From Armatimonadota bacterium (lineage in GTDB: Bacteria > Armatimonadota > JAAZEB01): a stretch of DNA of 32,808 bases. This document shows positions 1-8,145 of this stretch, in pieces. Where the stretch lies: assembly GCA_016199585.1 (NCBI GenBank), contig JACQGM010000167.1, forward strand, positions 1-32,808. Reading direction: 5' to 3'. How positions within the stretch are numbered: position 1 is the first letter of the stretch; every line of letters starts with the position of its first letter. The notes beneath the pieces are model-generated. The model was not told where the DNA came from and did not search any database. It was given only the letters and a program-made list of their open reading frames with translations. The position numbers and the translations under genes were made by a program.

Positions 1-97
1 CACGCTTGGACGATCAGGGAGGTGTTGAGCACCGTTGTGGCGCCTGTCCCACAGCAACACTAATCGGGGAGACGACCGACTTTTCGGATAGGCTCTA

Positions 98-126
98 AGT
101 ATAGTGTAATTCTCACACTATGTCAA
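98..126 (-). promoter_or_regulatory. Sigma70-type promoter reading leftwards out of the window, with a 21-bp operator-like palindrome
   Basis: Minus strand TTGACA (121-126), 17-nt spacer, TATACT (98-103); palindrome ATAGTGTaattctcACACTAT at 101-121 spans the spacer and overlaps both boxes. Confidence 0.7.
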
Positions 127-217
127 GGGGTTTGGAGGAAGAATCTTTTCCGGCCGGTTGGGTGGTTCGCGGGGAGTGGGCGCCGTTGATCCAGCGTGGT
201 CGTCGGTCGGGCCGTGT

Positions 218-247
218 TTGACCCCGTCAGCCCGCCGGTGGTATAAT
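218..247 (+). promoter_or_regulatory. Sigma70-type promoter for the GH20 gene, probably leaderless
   Basis: TTGACC (218-223), 18-nt spacer, TATAAT (242-247); ATG at 255 lies about 7 nt after the -10 box. Confidence 0.6.
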
Positions 248-254
248 CCCCCAA

Positions 255-3206
255 ATGATTGCTCGAATCCTCTCCCGGCTTTCGGCCCGATCCCGTCTCC
301 AGGTCGCTGTCGGGTGGATGCTCGTCCTGGCACTGGGGCAGCCGGTGGCCGCCGCGCCGGAGACCGAGATCGCGGCCGGCGACCTCCGCGTCGTGTTCAC
401 CGCCTACGACGGCGTCAACGCCGCCCGGGGGGTGCGTCTCTTCTGGCGGGACACGCCGCTCACCACGCGCTCCTCCGTCAACGTGGTGGCGCCGGGGTGG
501 CGAGAGACCTTCTTCGGCCTCGGGCGATCGCCGGGAGACGTCGCGGTCTCGGACGTGCCGGAGGGGAAGCGCCTGACGTTCCAGGCCGCCAATGACGCCT
601 TCGAGCTGGCGTACGTCGTGGAGGTGCTCTCCGGCAACCGGGCGGTGCTGGAGGTGAGCGGCACGCTGCGGAAGGACGTGCGAGCGGTGATGGAGTACGC
701 GGCGGGGTACCTCTCAGCGGTCGCGCTCGCGGGCCAGCCTTACGAGGCGCTGACCGCCAACGGGCCGCTCGCCGGTCGGCTGCCCTTCGCCGCCACGAGC
801 GCCGAGCTGAGCGCCGCGATGGTGACCCCGCCCCTGCGCCGCCTGCAGATCCGGTCGCGCTTCGGCACACTGCTGATCGAGGGACCCAGCGAGGGACCCG
901 GCCTCGACTTCTTCGATGCCCGGAAAATGCCCACCGCCTGGTTTCGGGAGCACCCGGTCTTCTGGCTCGGCTACTCCACGGCGCCGCTGAAGCCGGGGCA
1001 GACCTTCCGGTCGCGCATCACCGTGCAGTTCCTGCCTCTGGATGCCGCCGCGCGCCCCGAGCGCCCGGTGCCGCGCGTTGTGTCGCTGCCGACCCGGGAC
1101 GTGCCGGACGCGCGCCTTCCCGCGCCCCCCGATGGCCAGATCATCCCCGAGCCGCAGGAGAGGACCCCCGGGAAGGGGGAGTTCCGCATCACCGCGCGGA
1201 CCCGCATTGTGGATGACGGCACCGCCGCCGCCCGGCGCGCGGCGCGCGAGCTGCAAGAGCGCCTCCAGGACGCACACGGGGTCCGCGTGCCCCGGGCGCC
1301 GGCCGCCATCTTGCCCGAGCGCCGCGACGTGATTGTCATCGGCACGTTGGGCAGCCCCACGATGCGACGGTGGCTCTCCGAGACGCGCGCCCGGCCGGTC
1401 TCCCGCCCGGAGGGATACCTCCTTCAGGTCGCCCCGCGCCATGTCCTCCTGGCTGCCGCCGACGCGCGCGGAGTGCTGTACGGCGTGTTCTCCCTGCTCC
1501 AGATGGCGCGCGCGGGCGCGCAGGAGAATGGGAGCGCGTCCGGCGCCCTTCCACACTCCCACACCCCCACACTCCCACACACCCACACTCCCCTACCCCC
1601 ACACCCACCGGCCTTCCCCGCGGCCACCATCCGCGACTGGCCCGCGCTCCCCGTTCGGGGCGTCCACCTGCTGGCCGACCACTGGTCCGGGTTCCTGCAC
1701 CGGAAGTTGATCCGGGGCATCCTGGCGCCGCACAAGATCAACACGATCCTCCTGGAGTGCCAGTACGTGAAGTGGGATAGCCACCCCGAGCTGCACGTGC
1801 CTTGGGGAATGGAGAAGGAGGAGGTGCGCGCGCTCCTCGCCCTGGCGCGGGACTACCACATCGAGGTGATCCCGCTGGTGGAGACGCTCGGGCACGTGCG
1901 CTGGATGTTCGAGAACGACCAGCACCTCGATCTGGCCGAGGACCCCGAGGCCCGCTTCGCCTACTGCCCTTCCAACCCGAAGACCTACGACCTGGTGTTC
2001 GACGTTCTGGAGGAAGCGGTCGATCTCTTCGGGCGGCCGCGCTTCTTCCACATCGGGCACGACGAGTTCCTGAACCGCGGTAGGTTCGCCGCGGAAGGTC
2101 CTTGCAAGGGCAAGGCGATCACCGACTTGTTCGTGGCGGACACGCTGAAGCTGCGCGACTTCCTGGCGCAGCGCGGCGCGCGCACCCTCATCTGGGGCGA
2201 CGTGCTCCTCGGCCCGAAGGAGGCGGCCGACGCCACGCACGCCCCCAGCCTCGCGGAGGCGCGCCAGCTCCGCGAGCGCCTGCCGAAAGACATCCTGATC
2301 ACCGACTGGCACTACATCCCCGCCGCCTCCTATCCGAGCCTCGGCATCCTGCGCGACGCCGGCTTCGAGGTGTGGGCCGCCACCTGGCAGCGGCCGGAGA
2401 ATATCCACGGCTTCGCGCGCGCCGCTGCCGAGCGGGGCAGCGGGCTGATCCAGACCACCTGGACCGGCTACTACGGCAACCGCACCGCCCTGCGCCGTGA
2501 GTTCCCGCAGTTCGCCGCCTACGTGTTGGCCGCCGGGTATGCCTGGCGGCCGGACGGGCCGCCGCCGGAGACGGCGTCCCCGGCGGCGCGCCGCCGCTTC
2601 CGCGATGCCTGGCCCGGCTTCGTCGGCACTCCTCGCGCCGCCCCCGGCTTCACCCTGGACCTGGGGCCGGTCGCCAACCTGCCGTGGCGCGACACGTCCG
2701 ACCGCGATGGCTGGCTGGGCTATGGACCGGAGCACGACCTCTCGGCGCTCGCTCCGGGCGCGCACCGCCTGGGCGACACCCTCTTCCACCTACCCGAGGC
2801 GGGGAGGGCGGTCGCTGTGTCCGGAACGCTTCTCCCCTTCCACTATCCCGAGACGGCCACCGTGCCGGTAGGGCGGCGGGCGGGGCAGCTCGCGCTCCTG
2901 ATGGCCGCGGGGTGGGCGGTGGCCGAGAACCGGACGGTCGGGTGGGTGACGGTGCGCTACGCCGACGGCACCGAGCTGCCGGTGGAGCTGCTCTACGGCT
3001 GGAACATCCGCGCCGCGCACGACGCGCGCTCCGCCTTTCTGGCGCCCGTCGCCTGGGAGGGAAGAACGACCGGAGGCGAGACGCTGCACCTGGGCGCGTT
3101 GACACTGGGCAACCCCTTCCCGGACAAGGTCATCGCCGCCATCGAGCTGAGGTCCGCCGGCACCGAGGCTGCGCCCATCCTGTTCGCCGTGAGCGGGGTC
3201 GAGTGA
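255..3206 (+). CDS. Secreted glycoside hydrolase family 20-like beta-N-acetylhexosaminidase
   Basis: Signal-peptide-like N-terminus; GH20b-like domain (IIPEPQE...GYLLQVAPRHVLLAAADARGVLYGVFSLLQMAR); catalytic barrel with RGVHLLADHW, ETLGHVRWMF and FFHIGHDEF (Asp-Glu pair). Confidence 0.85.
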   Translation: MIARILSRLSARSRLQVAVGWMLVLALGQPVAAAPETEIAAGDLRVVFTAYDGVNAARGVRLFWRDTPLTTRSSVNVVAPGWRETFFGLGRSPGDVAVSDVPEGKRLTFQAANDAFELAYVVEVLSGNRAVLEVSGTLRKDVRAVMEYAAGYLSAVALAGQPYEALTANGPLAGRLPFAATSAELSAAMVTPPLRRLQIRSRFGTLLIEGPSEGPGLDFFDARKMPTAWFREHPVFWLGYSTAPLKPGQTFRSRITVQFLPLDAAARPERPVPRVVSLPTRDVPDARLPAPPDGQIIPEPQERTPGKGEFRITARTRIVDDGTAAARRAARELQERLQDAHGVRVPRAPAAILPERRDVIVIGTLGSPTMRRWLSETRARPVSRPEGYLLQVAPRHVLLAAADARGVLYGVFSLLQMARAGAQENGSASGALPHSHTPTLPHTHTPLPPHPPAFPAATIRDWPALPVRGVHLLADHWSGFLHRKLIRGILAPHKINTILLECQYVKWDSHPELHVPWGMEKEEVRALLALARDYHIEVIPLVETLGHVRWMFENDQHLDLAEDPEARFAYCPSNPKTYDLVFDVLEEAVDLFGRPRFFHIGHDEFLNRGRFAAEGPCKGKAITDLFVADTLKLRDFLAQRGARTLIWGDVLLGPKEAADATHAPSLAEARQLRERLPKDILITDWHYIPAASYPSLGILRDAGFEVWAATWQRPENIHGFARAAAERGSGLIQTTWTGYYGNRTALRREFPQFAAYVLAAGYAWRPDGPPPETASPAARRRFRDAWPGFVGTPRAAPGFTLDLGPVANLPWRDTSDRDGWLGYGPEHDLSALAPGAHRLGDTLFHLPEAGRAVAVSGTLLPFHYPETATVPVGRRAGQLALLMAAGWAVAENRTVGWVTVRYADGTELPVELLYGWNIRAAHDARSAFLAPVAWEGRTTGGETLHLGALTLGNPFPDKVIAAIELRSAGTEAAPILFAVSGVE
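1551..1609 (+). repeat. C-rich octamer-like repeat tract inside the GH20 CDS (reverse complement of GTGTGGGR units)
   Basis: ccacactcccacacccccacactcccacacacccacactcccc...; encodes the PHSHTPTLPHTHTPLPPHPP linker between the two GH20 domains. Confidence 0.75.
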
Positions 3207-3233
3207 TCGCCGGGCGAGCCGCGGGGACGCGCG

Positions 3234-3263
3234 TTGACGCTCCGAGAAGCCGCGTGCTATAAT
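3234..3263 (+). promoter_or_regulatory. Sigma70-type promoter for the M48 peptidase pair
   Basis: TTGACG (3234-3239), 18-nt spacer, TATAAT (3258-3263). Confidence 0.65.
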
Positions 3264-3332
3264 GCCGGTGTGGAAAGCGCAGCCCGAGGCGCTTCCCCGG
3301 AGCACCGCGGGTGAGGCCCCCGATCGGGGGTC

Positions 3333-5354
3333 GTGTGGATGGCATTCCTTATGGCGTTCCCCGGGAACCGTTGGGTGGGGCGGCGCTTTGTCGTGCCGCT
3401 GGTCGCGGTCGCCTTTCTTGGCGCCCTGCCCTGGCGCGCGGCCGGATCGGTCGAGCGCAGCGTGGGGAAGCAGGCGGCCGAGCAGCTTGAGGAGGAGATC
3501 GGCGTGGTGGCCGACCCCGCGCTCTCCCTCTGGGTGCAGCGCGTCGGCTTCGCCATCGTGCGCGCCGATGCGGGGGATGCGCGCCGCTTCTCTTTCAAGA
3601 TCCTCGACGCCGACGACGTGAACGCCTTCGCCCTGCCCGGCGGCTACGTCTACGTCACGCGCGGCCTGCTCCGCTTCATCGACTCCGAGGATGAGCTGGC
3701 CACCGTGCTCGGGCACGAGATCGCCCACGTCACTTCCCACCACGGCAGCAAGCAGCTCAAACGCGACTTGCTCCTCTCTTTGGCGCTCACCCTCCTGCGC
3801 GCGCACCTGCCGGAGACGGTTGCGACGGTCGGCGAGATGGGGAGCGTGCTGTATGCCCTCCGCTACTCGCGCGGCGACGAGCGGCAGGCCGATGCCCTCG
3901 GCATTCAGAAGGCGGCGCGCGCCGGGTTCGACCCGGCGGCCATGGTCGGCTTCCTGCGCAAGCTGGCGGAGAGAGAGAAGCGCCAGCCGTCGCGCTTCGA
4001 GATCTACTTCATGACGCACCCGCCGACGGCCGAGCGTCTCGAGAGGGCGACGGCCGACCCGCTCGCCGATGCCCGCGACCCGGCGGCGCGGGCGGCCGCG
4101 GCGCGCGGGCTGGCGGCGCGCGGGCTCTACCGCCAGGCGGCGGCCCGGTACGAAGAATCGCTGGCCCGGACGCCGGGCGATGCGGAGCTGCACCTGGCGG
4201 CCGCGGCGTGTTGGGAAGCGCTGGGGCGGCGCGCGGAGGCGCGCGAGGAGCGCCGCCGCGCGCGGGCCCTCGGCGCCCGCGTGTCGGATCCCTTGCCCGC
4301 GGCGCTCCCCGCCGTGCTGCCGCCGATCCCTCGCAGCGCCGCAGTCGCCGCGAAGGCGGAGCTGGCGAAGGCGCGCGAGAGCGTGTCCGCCGGGCGCGCG
4401 CGGCGCGCCCGCGCCATCGCCGACACTCGCCGCGGCTTGGAGGATCGAAAGCGTCGGTTCCGCCGTCTTCTCGGCACGCTGAACACCGCCGCCGGGTCGC
4501 TCAGCCTGGCCGACCCGGTGCGCCAGAAGATGCTGCAGCGCATCGGGCTCGCGGTGGCGCGCCTGGAGAAGGCGCTCGGGCGCGTGGAATCGATCGCCGA
4601 GGCCGCCCACACCGTGCCCGATGGCCTGGCAGAGACGGCGGAGGCGCTGGGCGGGCGCCTGGCCGCCGCCTCCGCCGATGCCGAGGCGGTGGAGATCGCG
4701 CGGGCCTACGAGCCGGCGGCGACGCGGGCCCTGGCCGAGTTGGACCGGAGCCTCGGCGACTGCGGCAAGACGCTCCGGCTCATTGACGGCGCCCTGCGCG
4801 CCTGCCAGGTGGCGGCCCAGGACCTGGCGGAGTCCGCGCTCGTCCCCACCCGCTTCCTGATGATCCGCTACGGCCAGATCACCTCGCGCATTGATGCCGC
4901 CGCGAGCGGCGCGGAGTCGGCCGAGCGCGCGGCGGATGCCGCCGGTCTCCTCGCGGACGCCGCCGAGGCCCGACGGCGCGTGCTCGCCCTGGACCTCCTC
5001 GGGCAGCAGACGCCACGCCCGCAGCGCCCGGCCTCCTACGCCCTGCTGGTGCGCCGCTTCGGCGTTCCCGAGCGCCAGGTCGAGGCCCTGGCCGCCGGCT
5101 CGGCGCCGCTGGGGCGCGGGGCGGCCGCGCTGCTCCTCGGCATGGCGGTGCGAGTGCCGCTGAAGGTATCTGACGAGCCGGCGTCGCCCGGCGGCGGAAA
5201 GGGGGCGCCGCTGGCGGCGGACGACCGGCCCGTCGGCTCAGTCACCATCGAGCAGGCAATCGAGCGGCGGGTGCCCCTGGCGCCACTGAACATCGCTCTC
5301 CAAAGCCTGGGCCAGGACCTGGCCCGGGAGAACGAAGTGGCGGCCCCCCGTTGA
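3333..5354 (+). CDS. M48 family metallopeptidase with TPR-like C-terminal region
   Basis: HEIAH zinc motif (VLGHEIAHVTSHHG), NAFALPGGYVYVTRGLL, downstream ERQADALG; helical repeat region. Start GTG 3333 or ATG 3339. Confidence 0.85.
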   Translation: MWMAFLMAFPGNRWVGRRFVVPLVAVAFLGALPWRAAGSVERSVGKQAAEQLEEEIGVVADPALSLWVQRVGFAIVRADAGDARRFSFKILDADDVNAFALPGGYVYVTRGLLRFIDSEDELATVLGHEIAHVTSHHGSKQLKRDLLLSLALTLLRAHLPETVATVGEMGSVLYALRYSRGDERQADALGIQKAARAGFDPAAMVGFLRKLAEREKRQPSRFEIYFMTHPPTAERLERATADPLADARDPAARAAAARGLAARGLYRQAAARYEESLARTPGDAELHLAAAACWEALGRRAEAREERRRARALGARVSDPLPAALPAVLPPIPRSAAVAAKAELAKARESVSAGRARRARAIADTRRGLEDRKRRFRRLLGTLNTAAGSLSLADPVRQKMLQRIGLAVARLEKALGRVESIAEAAHTVPDGLAETAEALGGRLAAASADAEAVEIARAYEPAATRALAELDRSLGDCGKTLRLIDGALRACQVAAQDLAESALVPTRFLMIRYGQITSRIDAAASGAESAERAADAAGLLADAAEARRRVLALDLLGQQTPRPQRPASYALLVRRFGVPERQVEALAAGSAPLGRGAAALLLGMAVRVPLKVSDEPASPGGGKGAPLAADDRPVGSVTIEQAIERRVPLAPLNIALQSLGQDLARENEVAAPR

Positions 5355-7258
5355 GTCGGGCCTCACGATGCGTGCTCGCCCTGTGCGTTCTGAACGCGTG
5401 CTGTTCCGTCCCCGCGCGCGCGGACCTGGAGACGGCGCTCGAGAAGATCATCGGGCGCCAGGCGGCCACGGTCCTCTCCGAGCAGTACGGCTCGGAGAGC
5501 AACCCGGTATTGGTGGAGTGGGTGCGGCGGATTGGCGGGCGGGTCAGCGCCGCGAGTCCGCGCCGGGACGTGAAGTACCGCTTCCAGATCATCGAGATGA
5601 ACGAGCCGAACGCCCTGGCGCTCCCCGGGGGCTACATCCTCGTGACGAAGGGGCTGCTGGAGTTCGTCAATGACGACGATGAGCTGGCGGCCATCCTCGC
5701 GCACGAGGTGGGGCACGTCGCCGCGCGCCACGCCGTCGAGCAAGCCAGGCACCAGGTGGTGGCGGCGCTGCTGATCTCGACGATACGGAAGCAAGCGGGC
5801 GACGGGGCGGGGACCGCAGCCAGCCTGATGGACGCCCTCTTCGCGCTGCGGCACAGCCGGCACGACGAGCTGGAATCCGACCGCCTGGGGGCGGAGTACG
5901 CCGCGCGCTCCGGCTACGATCCGGCGGGGCTGGTCGCCTTCTTCGAGAAGCTCCGCAACTCGAAGAAGCCGTCGCTCGTGAGCCGCTTCCTGGCGACCCA
6001 CCCGCCCGCCGACGCGCGCATCGCCCGGCTGAAGGAGATCCCGTTCCTCAAAGAGACCCCGCCGGAAGTGCTCCTCGCCATCGGCGACCGCCTGGCCGCG
6101 GAGTGCCGCTACAACAAGGCGCTGGCGCGGTATTCCGAGGCGGCGAAGCAGCGACCGGGCGACGCCGCCGTGACCGCCCGGATCGCGGGCGTGCTCCTGG
6201 CGCAGGGGAAGCGCGCCGAGGCGCTCTCCCTCCGGCTCAGCGCCGGCCTGGATGCCCCCGCCGAGGCCGCGCCTCCCCCGGACTACCAGCGCCCCGACGG
6301 CGACTCGGAGCCCGCGCGCCAGGCCGTGGCCGCCGTGCTGGGCGACCTTGGGGAGCGCCAGAGGCAGCTCAACCGGCTTCTCCCGGAAGTGCAGAAGTCC
6401 CTGCGAAAGACCTGGGCGCGCCACCGCTGGACCGGGCGCCTCGAGGCGGCCTCGCTCGGCGCCCCGCAGGGCCTGAACTACCGCTGGCTTGCCCTGGCGA
6501 TGCACGCCGTCGTGCTCTCACGTGAGATTGACCGGCTGATTGACGGCGTGGGGCGGGCGGCGCGGATCGCGCCCGGCGCCCTGCAGCAGGCATCCTCGGT
6601 GTGTACCCTGGCCGCGAAGGAGAGCGGCACGGCGGCGGCGTTCCCGCGCGATCTTCTCTCCAGCATCGCCGGCGAGATGGACTCCGCCGGCCGCGAGAGC
6701 CTGGAGAGCATGGCGGAGGCGCGCAAGGCGCTCCCGGAGCTGGATGCCGCCGACCGGCTCGTGGCATCGGTGCTGGCCGGCCTGAACAGCGCCTACCTCG
6801 CCTCCTGGAACACGCACTGGGGGCACCTGGCAGTGCTGGAGGGCTTCCTGGAGCACGCCGGACGGCGGGTGGGCGCCGCGGACGCGCACGTGCTGCGGGC
6901 CTCGCAGAGCGCCGCGCGCTCCAGAGCGCGAGCGGAGCGCGCCGCGATTGACATGGCTGCGGCCGTCGCCACGCCGCGGGAGCGCGCCGTCTTCCGGGGC
7001 CTCCTGTGCGCCCGCCTGGGCGCCAGTGAGGAGCAGGCGGACGACGCGCTGGCTCAGGGCTACTCGCTGGGAGAGGCGGCGGTGATGCTTCTCTACGCCC
7101 GCAGCACGTCGCGGCCGGCGGCGACGCTGGCGGCGGCCCGTCGCCCGAACGCCACCTGGATCGAGACCGCCGAGAAGTTGGGCGTGCCCGCCGACGTGCA
7201 GGGCATTATCCTCCGGATGCTGCGCCGGAGCATCGAGGAGGAGCGCATCCACGGTTGA
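5351..7258 (+). CDS. M48 family metallopeptidase with TPR-like C-terminal region (tandem paralog)
   Basis: HEVGH motif (ILAHEVGHVAARHAV), NALALPGGYILVTKGLL, ELESDRLGAEYAARSGYDP. TTG start overlaps the upstream TGA (TTGA). Confidence 0.85.
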   Translation: MSRASRCVLALCVLNACCSVPARADLETALEKIIGRQAATVLSEQYGSESNPVLVEWVRRIGGRVSAASPRRDVKYRFQIIEMNEPNALALPGGYILVTKGLLEFVNDDDELAAILAHEVGHVAARHAVEQARHQVVAALLISTIRKQAGDGAGTAASLMDALFALRHSRHDELESDRLGAEYAARSGYDPAGLVAFFEKLRNSKKPSLVSRFLATHPPADARIARLKEIPFLKETPPEVLLAIGDRLAAECRYNKALARYSEAAKQRPGDAAVTARIAGVLLAQGKRAEALSLRLSAGLDAPAEAAPPPDYQRPDGDSEPARQAVAAVLGDLGERQRQLNRLLPEVQKSLRKTWARHRWTGRLEAASLGAPQGLNYRWLALAMHAVVLSREIDRLIDGVGRAARIAPGALQQASSVCTLAAKESGTAAAFPRDLLSSIAGEMDSAGRESLESMAEARKALPELDAADRLVASVLAGLNSAYLASWNTHWGHLAVLEGFLEHAGRRVGAADAHVLRASQSAARSRARAERAAIDMAAAVATPRERAVFRGLLCARLGASEEQADDALAQGYSLGEAAVMLLYARSTSRPAATLAAARRPNATWIETAEKLGVPADVQGIILRMLRRSIEEERIHG

Positions 7259-7310
7259 GCCGGGCGCCGCGCACCGCCGCGGCGGCTGCCGGCGCGAACG
7301 GGAGAGCCTG

Positions 7311-8048
7311 ATGTCTGAGGCGCTGCCGCCCCTTTCTCCGGAAGAGCTCCTGCGCCGGGGCGCTGCGGCGCTCGGGGTGCCCCTGGCGCCCGGCGAGGTA
7401 GAGCGATACCTCCGCTACGAGCGCGAGTTGCGCGATTGGAACGCGCGCATGAACCTCACCGCCGCCGCCGAGCCGGGCGAAGTCGTCGTCAAGCACATCC
7501 TCGATTCCCTCGCTTGCTTCCGGGTGGTGAGCGCGGGCGCCGGCGTGCGCGTCCTCGACGTGGGCACCGGCGCCGGCTTCCCCGGCATGGTGATCAAGAT
7601 CCACGCGCCCGAGACGCCGGTCACTCTGCTCGACAGCACGCGCAAGAAGCTCGCCTTCCTGGAGCACCTCTCCGATGTGCTGGGGCTCTCGGGCGTCGAG
7701 ACCGTACACGCCCGCGCCGAGGACGCCGGACGCGATCCCGGCTATCGCGAGCGGTTCGACCTGGTGGTGGCGCGGGCGGTGGCGGAGCTGCGGGTGCTGC
7801 TGGAGCTGTGCCTCCCCTTCGTGCGCGTGGGTGGTCAGTTCCTGGCGATGAAGGGTCCGCGGGGCGACGAGGAGATGGGCCCGGCCGCCCGGGCGCTCTC
7901 GCTGCTGGGGGGCGAGCGGGAGCGCGTGGAGTCCCTCTCCCTCCCCTTCGGTGCCGGCGAGCGCCGGCTGATCCTCATCCGCAAGCGCCGCCCCACCCCG
8001 AGGGCCTACCCCCGCAAGGCGGGCACGCCGGGGCGGTGGCCGTTGTGA
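7311..8048 (+). CDS. rsmG: 16S rRNA (guanine527-N7)-methyltransferase RsmG
   Basis: WNARMNLTA, KHILDSL, VLDVGTGAGFPGMVIKI, LLDSTRKKLAFLEHL, C-terminal YPRKAGTPGRWPL; all typical of RsmG/GidB. Confidence 0.96.
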   Translation: MSEALPPLSPEELLRRGAAALGVPLAPGEVERYLRYERELRDWNARMNLTAAAEPGEVVVKHILDSLACFRVVSAGAGVRVLDVGTGAGFPGMVIKIHAPETPVTLLDSTRKKLAFLEHLSDVLGLSGVETVHARAEDAGRDPGYRERFDLVVARAVAELRVLLELCLPFVRVGGQFLAMKGPRGDEEMGPAARALSLLGGERERVESLSLPFGAGERRLILIRKRRPTPRAYPRKAGTPGRWPL

Positions 8049-8131
8049 GGGGTATGGGGGTGTGGGAGTGTGGGAGTGTGGGCGCACCGGATGCCCCATA
8101 CCCCCATACTCCCATACTCCCATACCCCCAT
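8049..8131. repeat. G-rich/C-rich inverted octamer repeat element filling the rsmG-GT4 intergenic region
   Basis: GGGTATGGGGGTGTGGGAGTGTGGGAGTGTGGG, then gcgcaccggatg, then CCCCATACCCCCATACTCCCATACTCCCATACCCCCA. Confidence 0.85.
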
Positions 8132-8145
8132 ATGAGGAGCGTGCA

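Noticed and set aside
1-90. Start of a minus-strand gene at the left edge (GTG CTC AAC ACC TCC CTG ATC GTC CAA..., encoding (V/M)LNTSLIVQA)
   Set aside because: Only about 30 nt of possible coding sequence in the window; cannot be supported without the left flank.
1551-1609. CRISPR-like or microsatellite assembly error
   Set aside because: No spacer/repeat alternation, and the reading frame is preserved; more consistent with a domesticated repeat element, though reads should be checked.
2790-4610. 606-aa minus-strand ORF across the GH20/M48 junction
   Set aside because: Spans two clearly coding plus-strand genes and their promoter; spurious.
8062-8145. ORF-track N-terminal extension of the GT4 protein (MGVWECGRTGCPIPPYSHTPIPPYEERA)
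   Set aside because: It is translation of the octamer repeat; TTG 8146 with GAGGAG gives a normal GT4 N-terminus.
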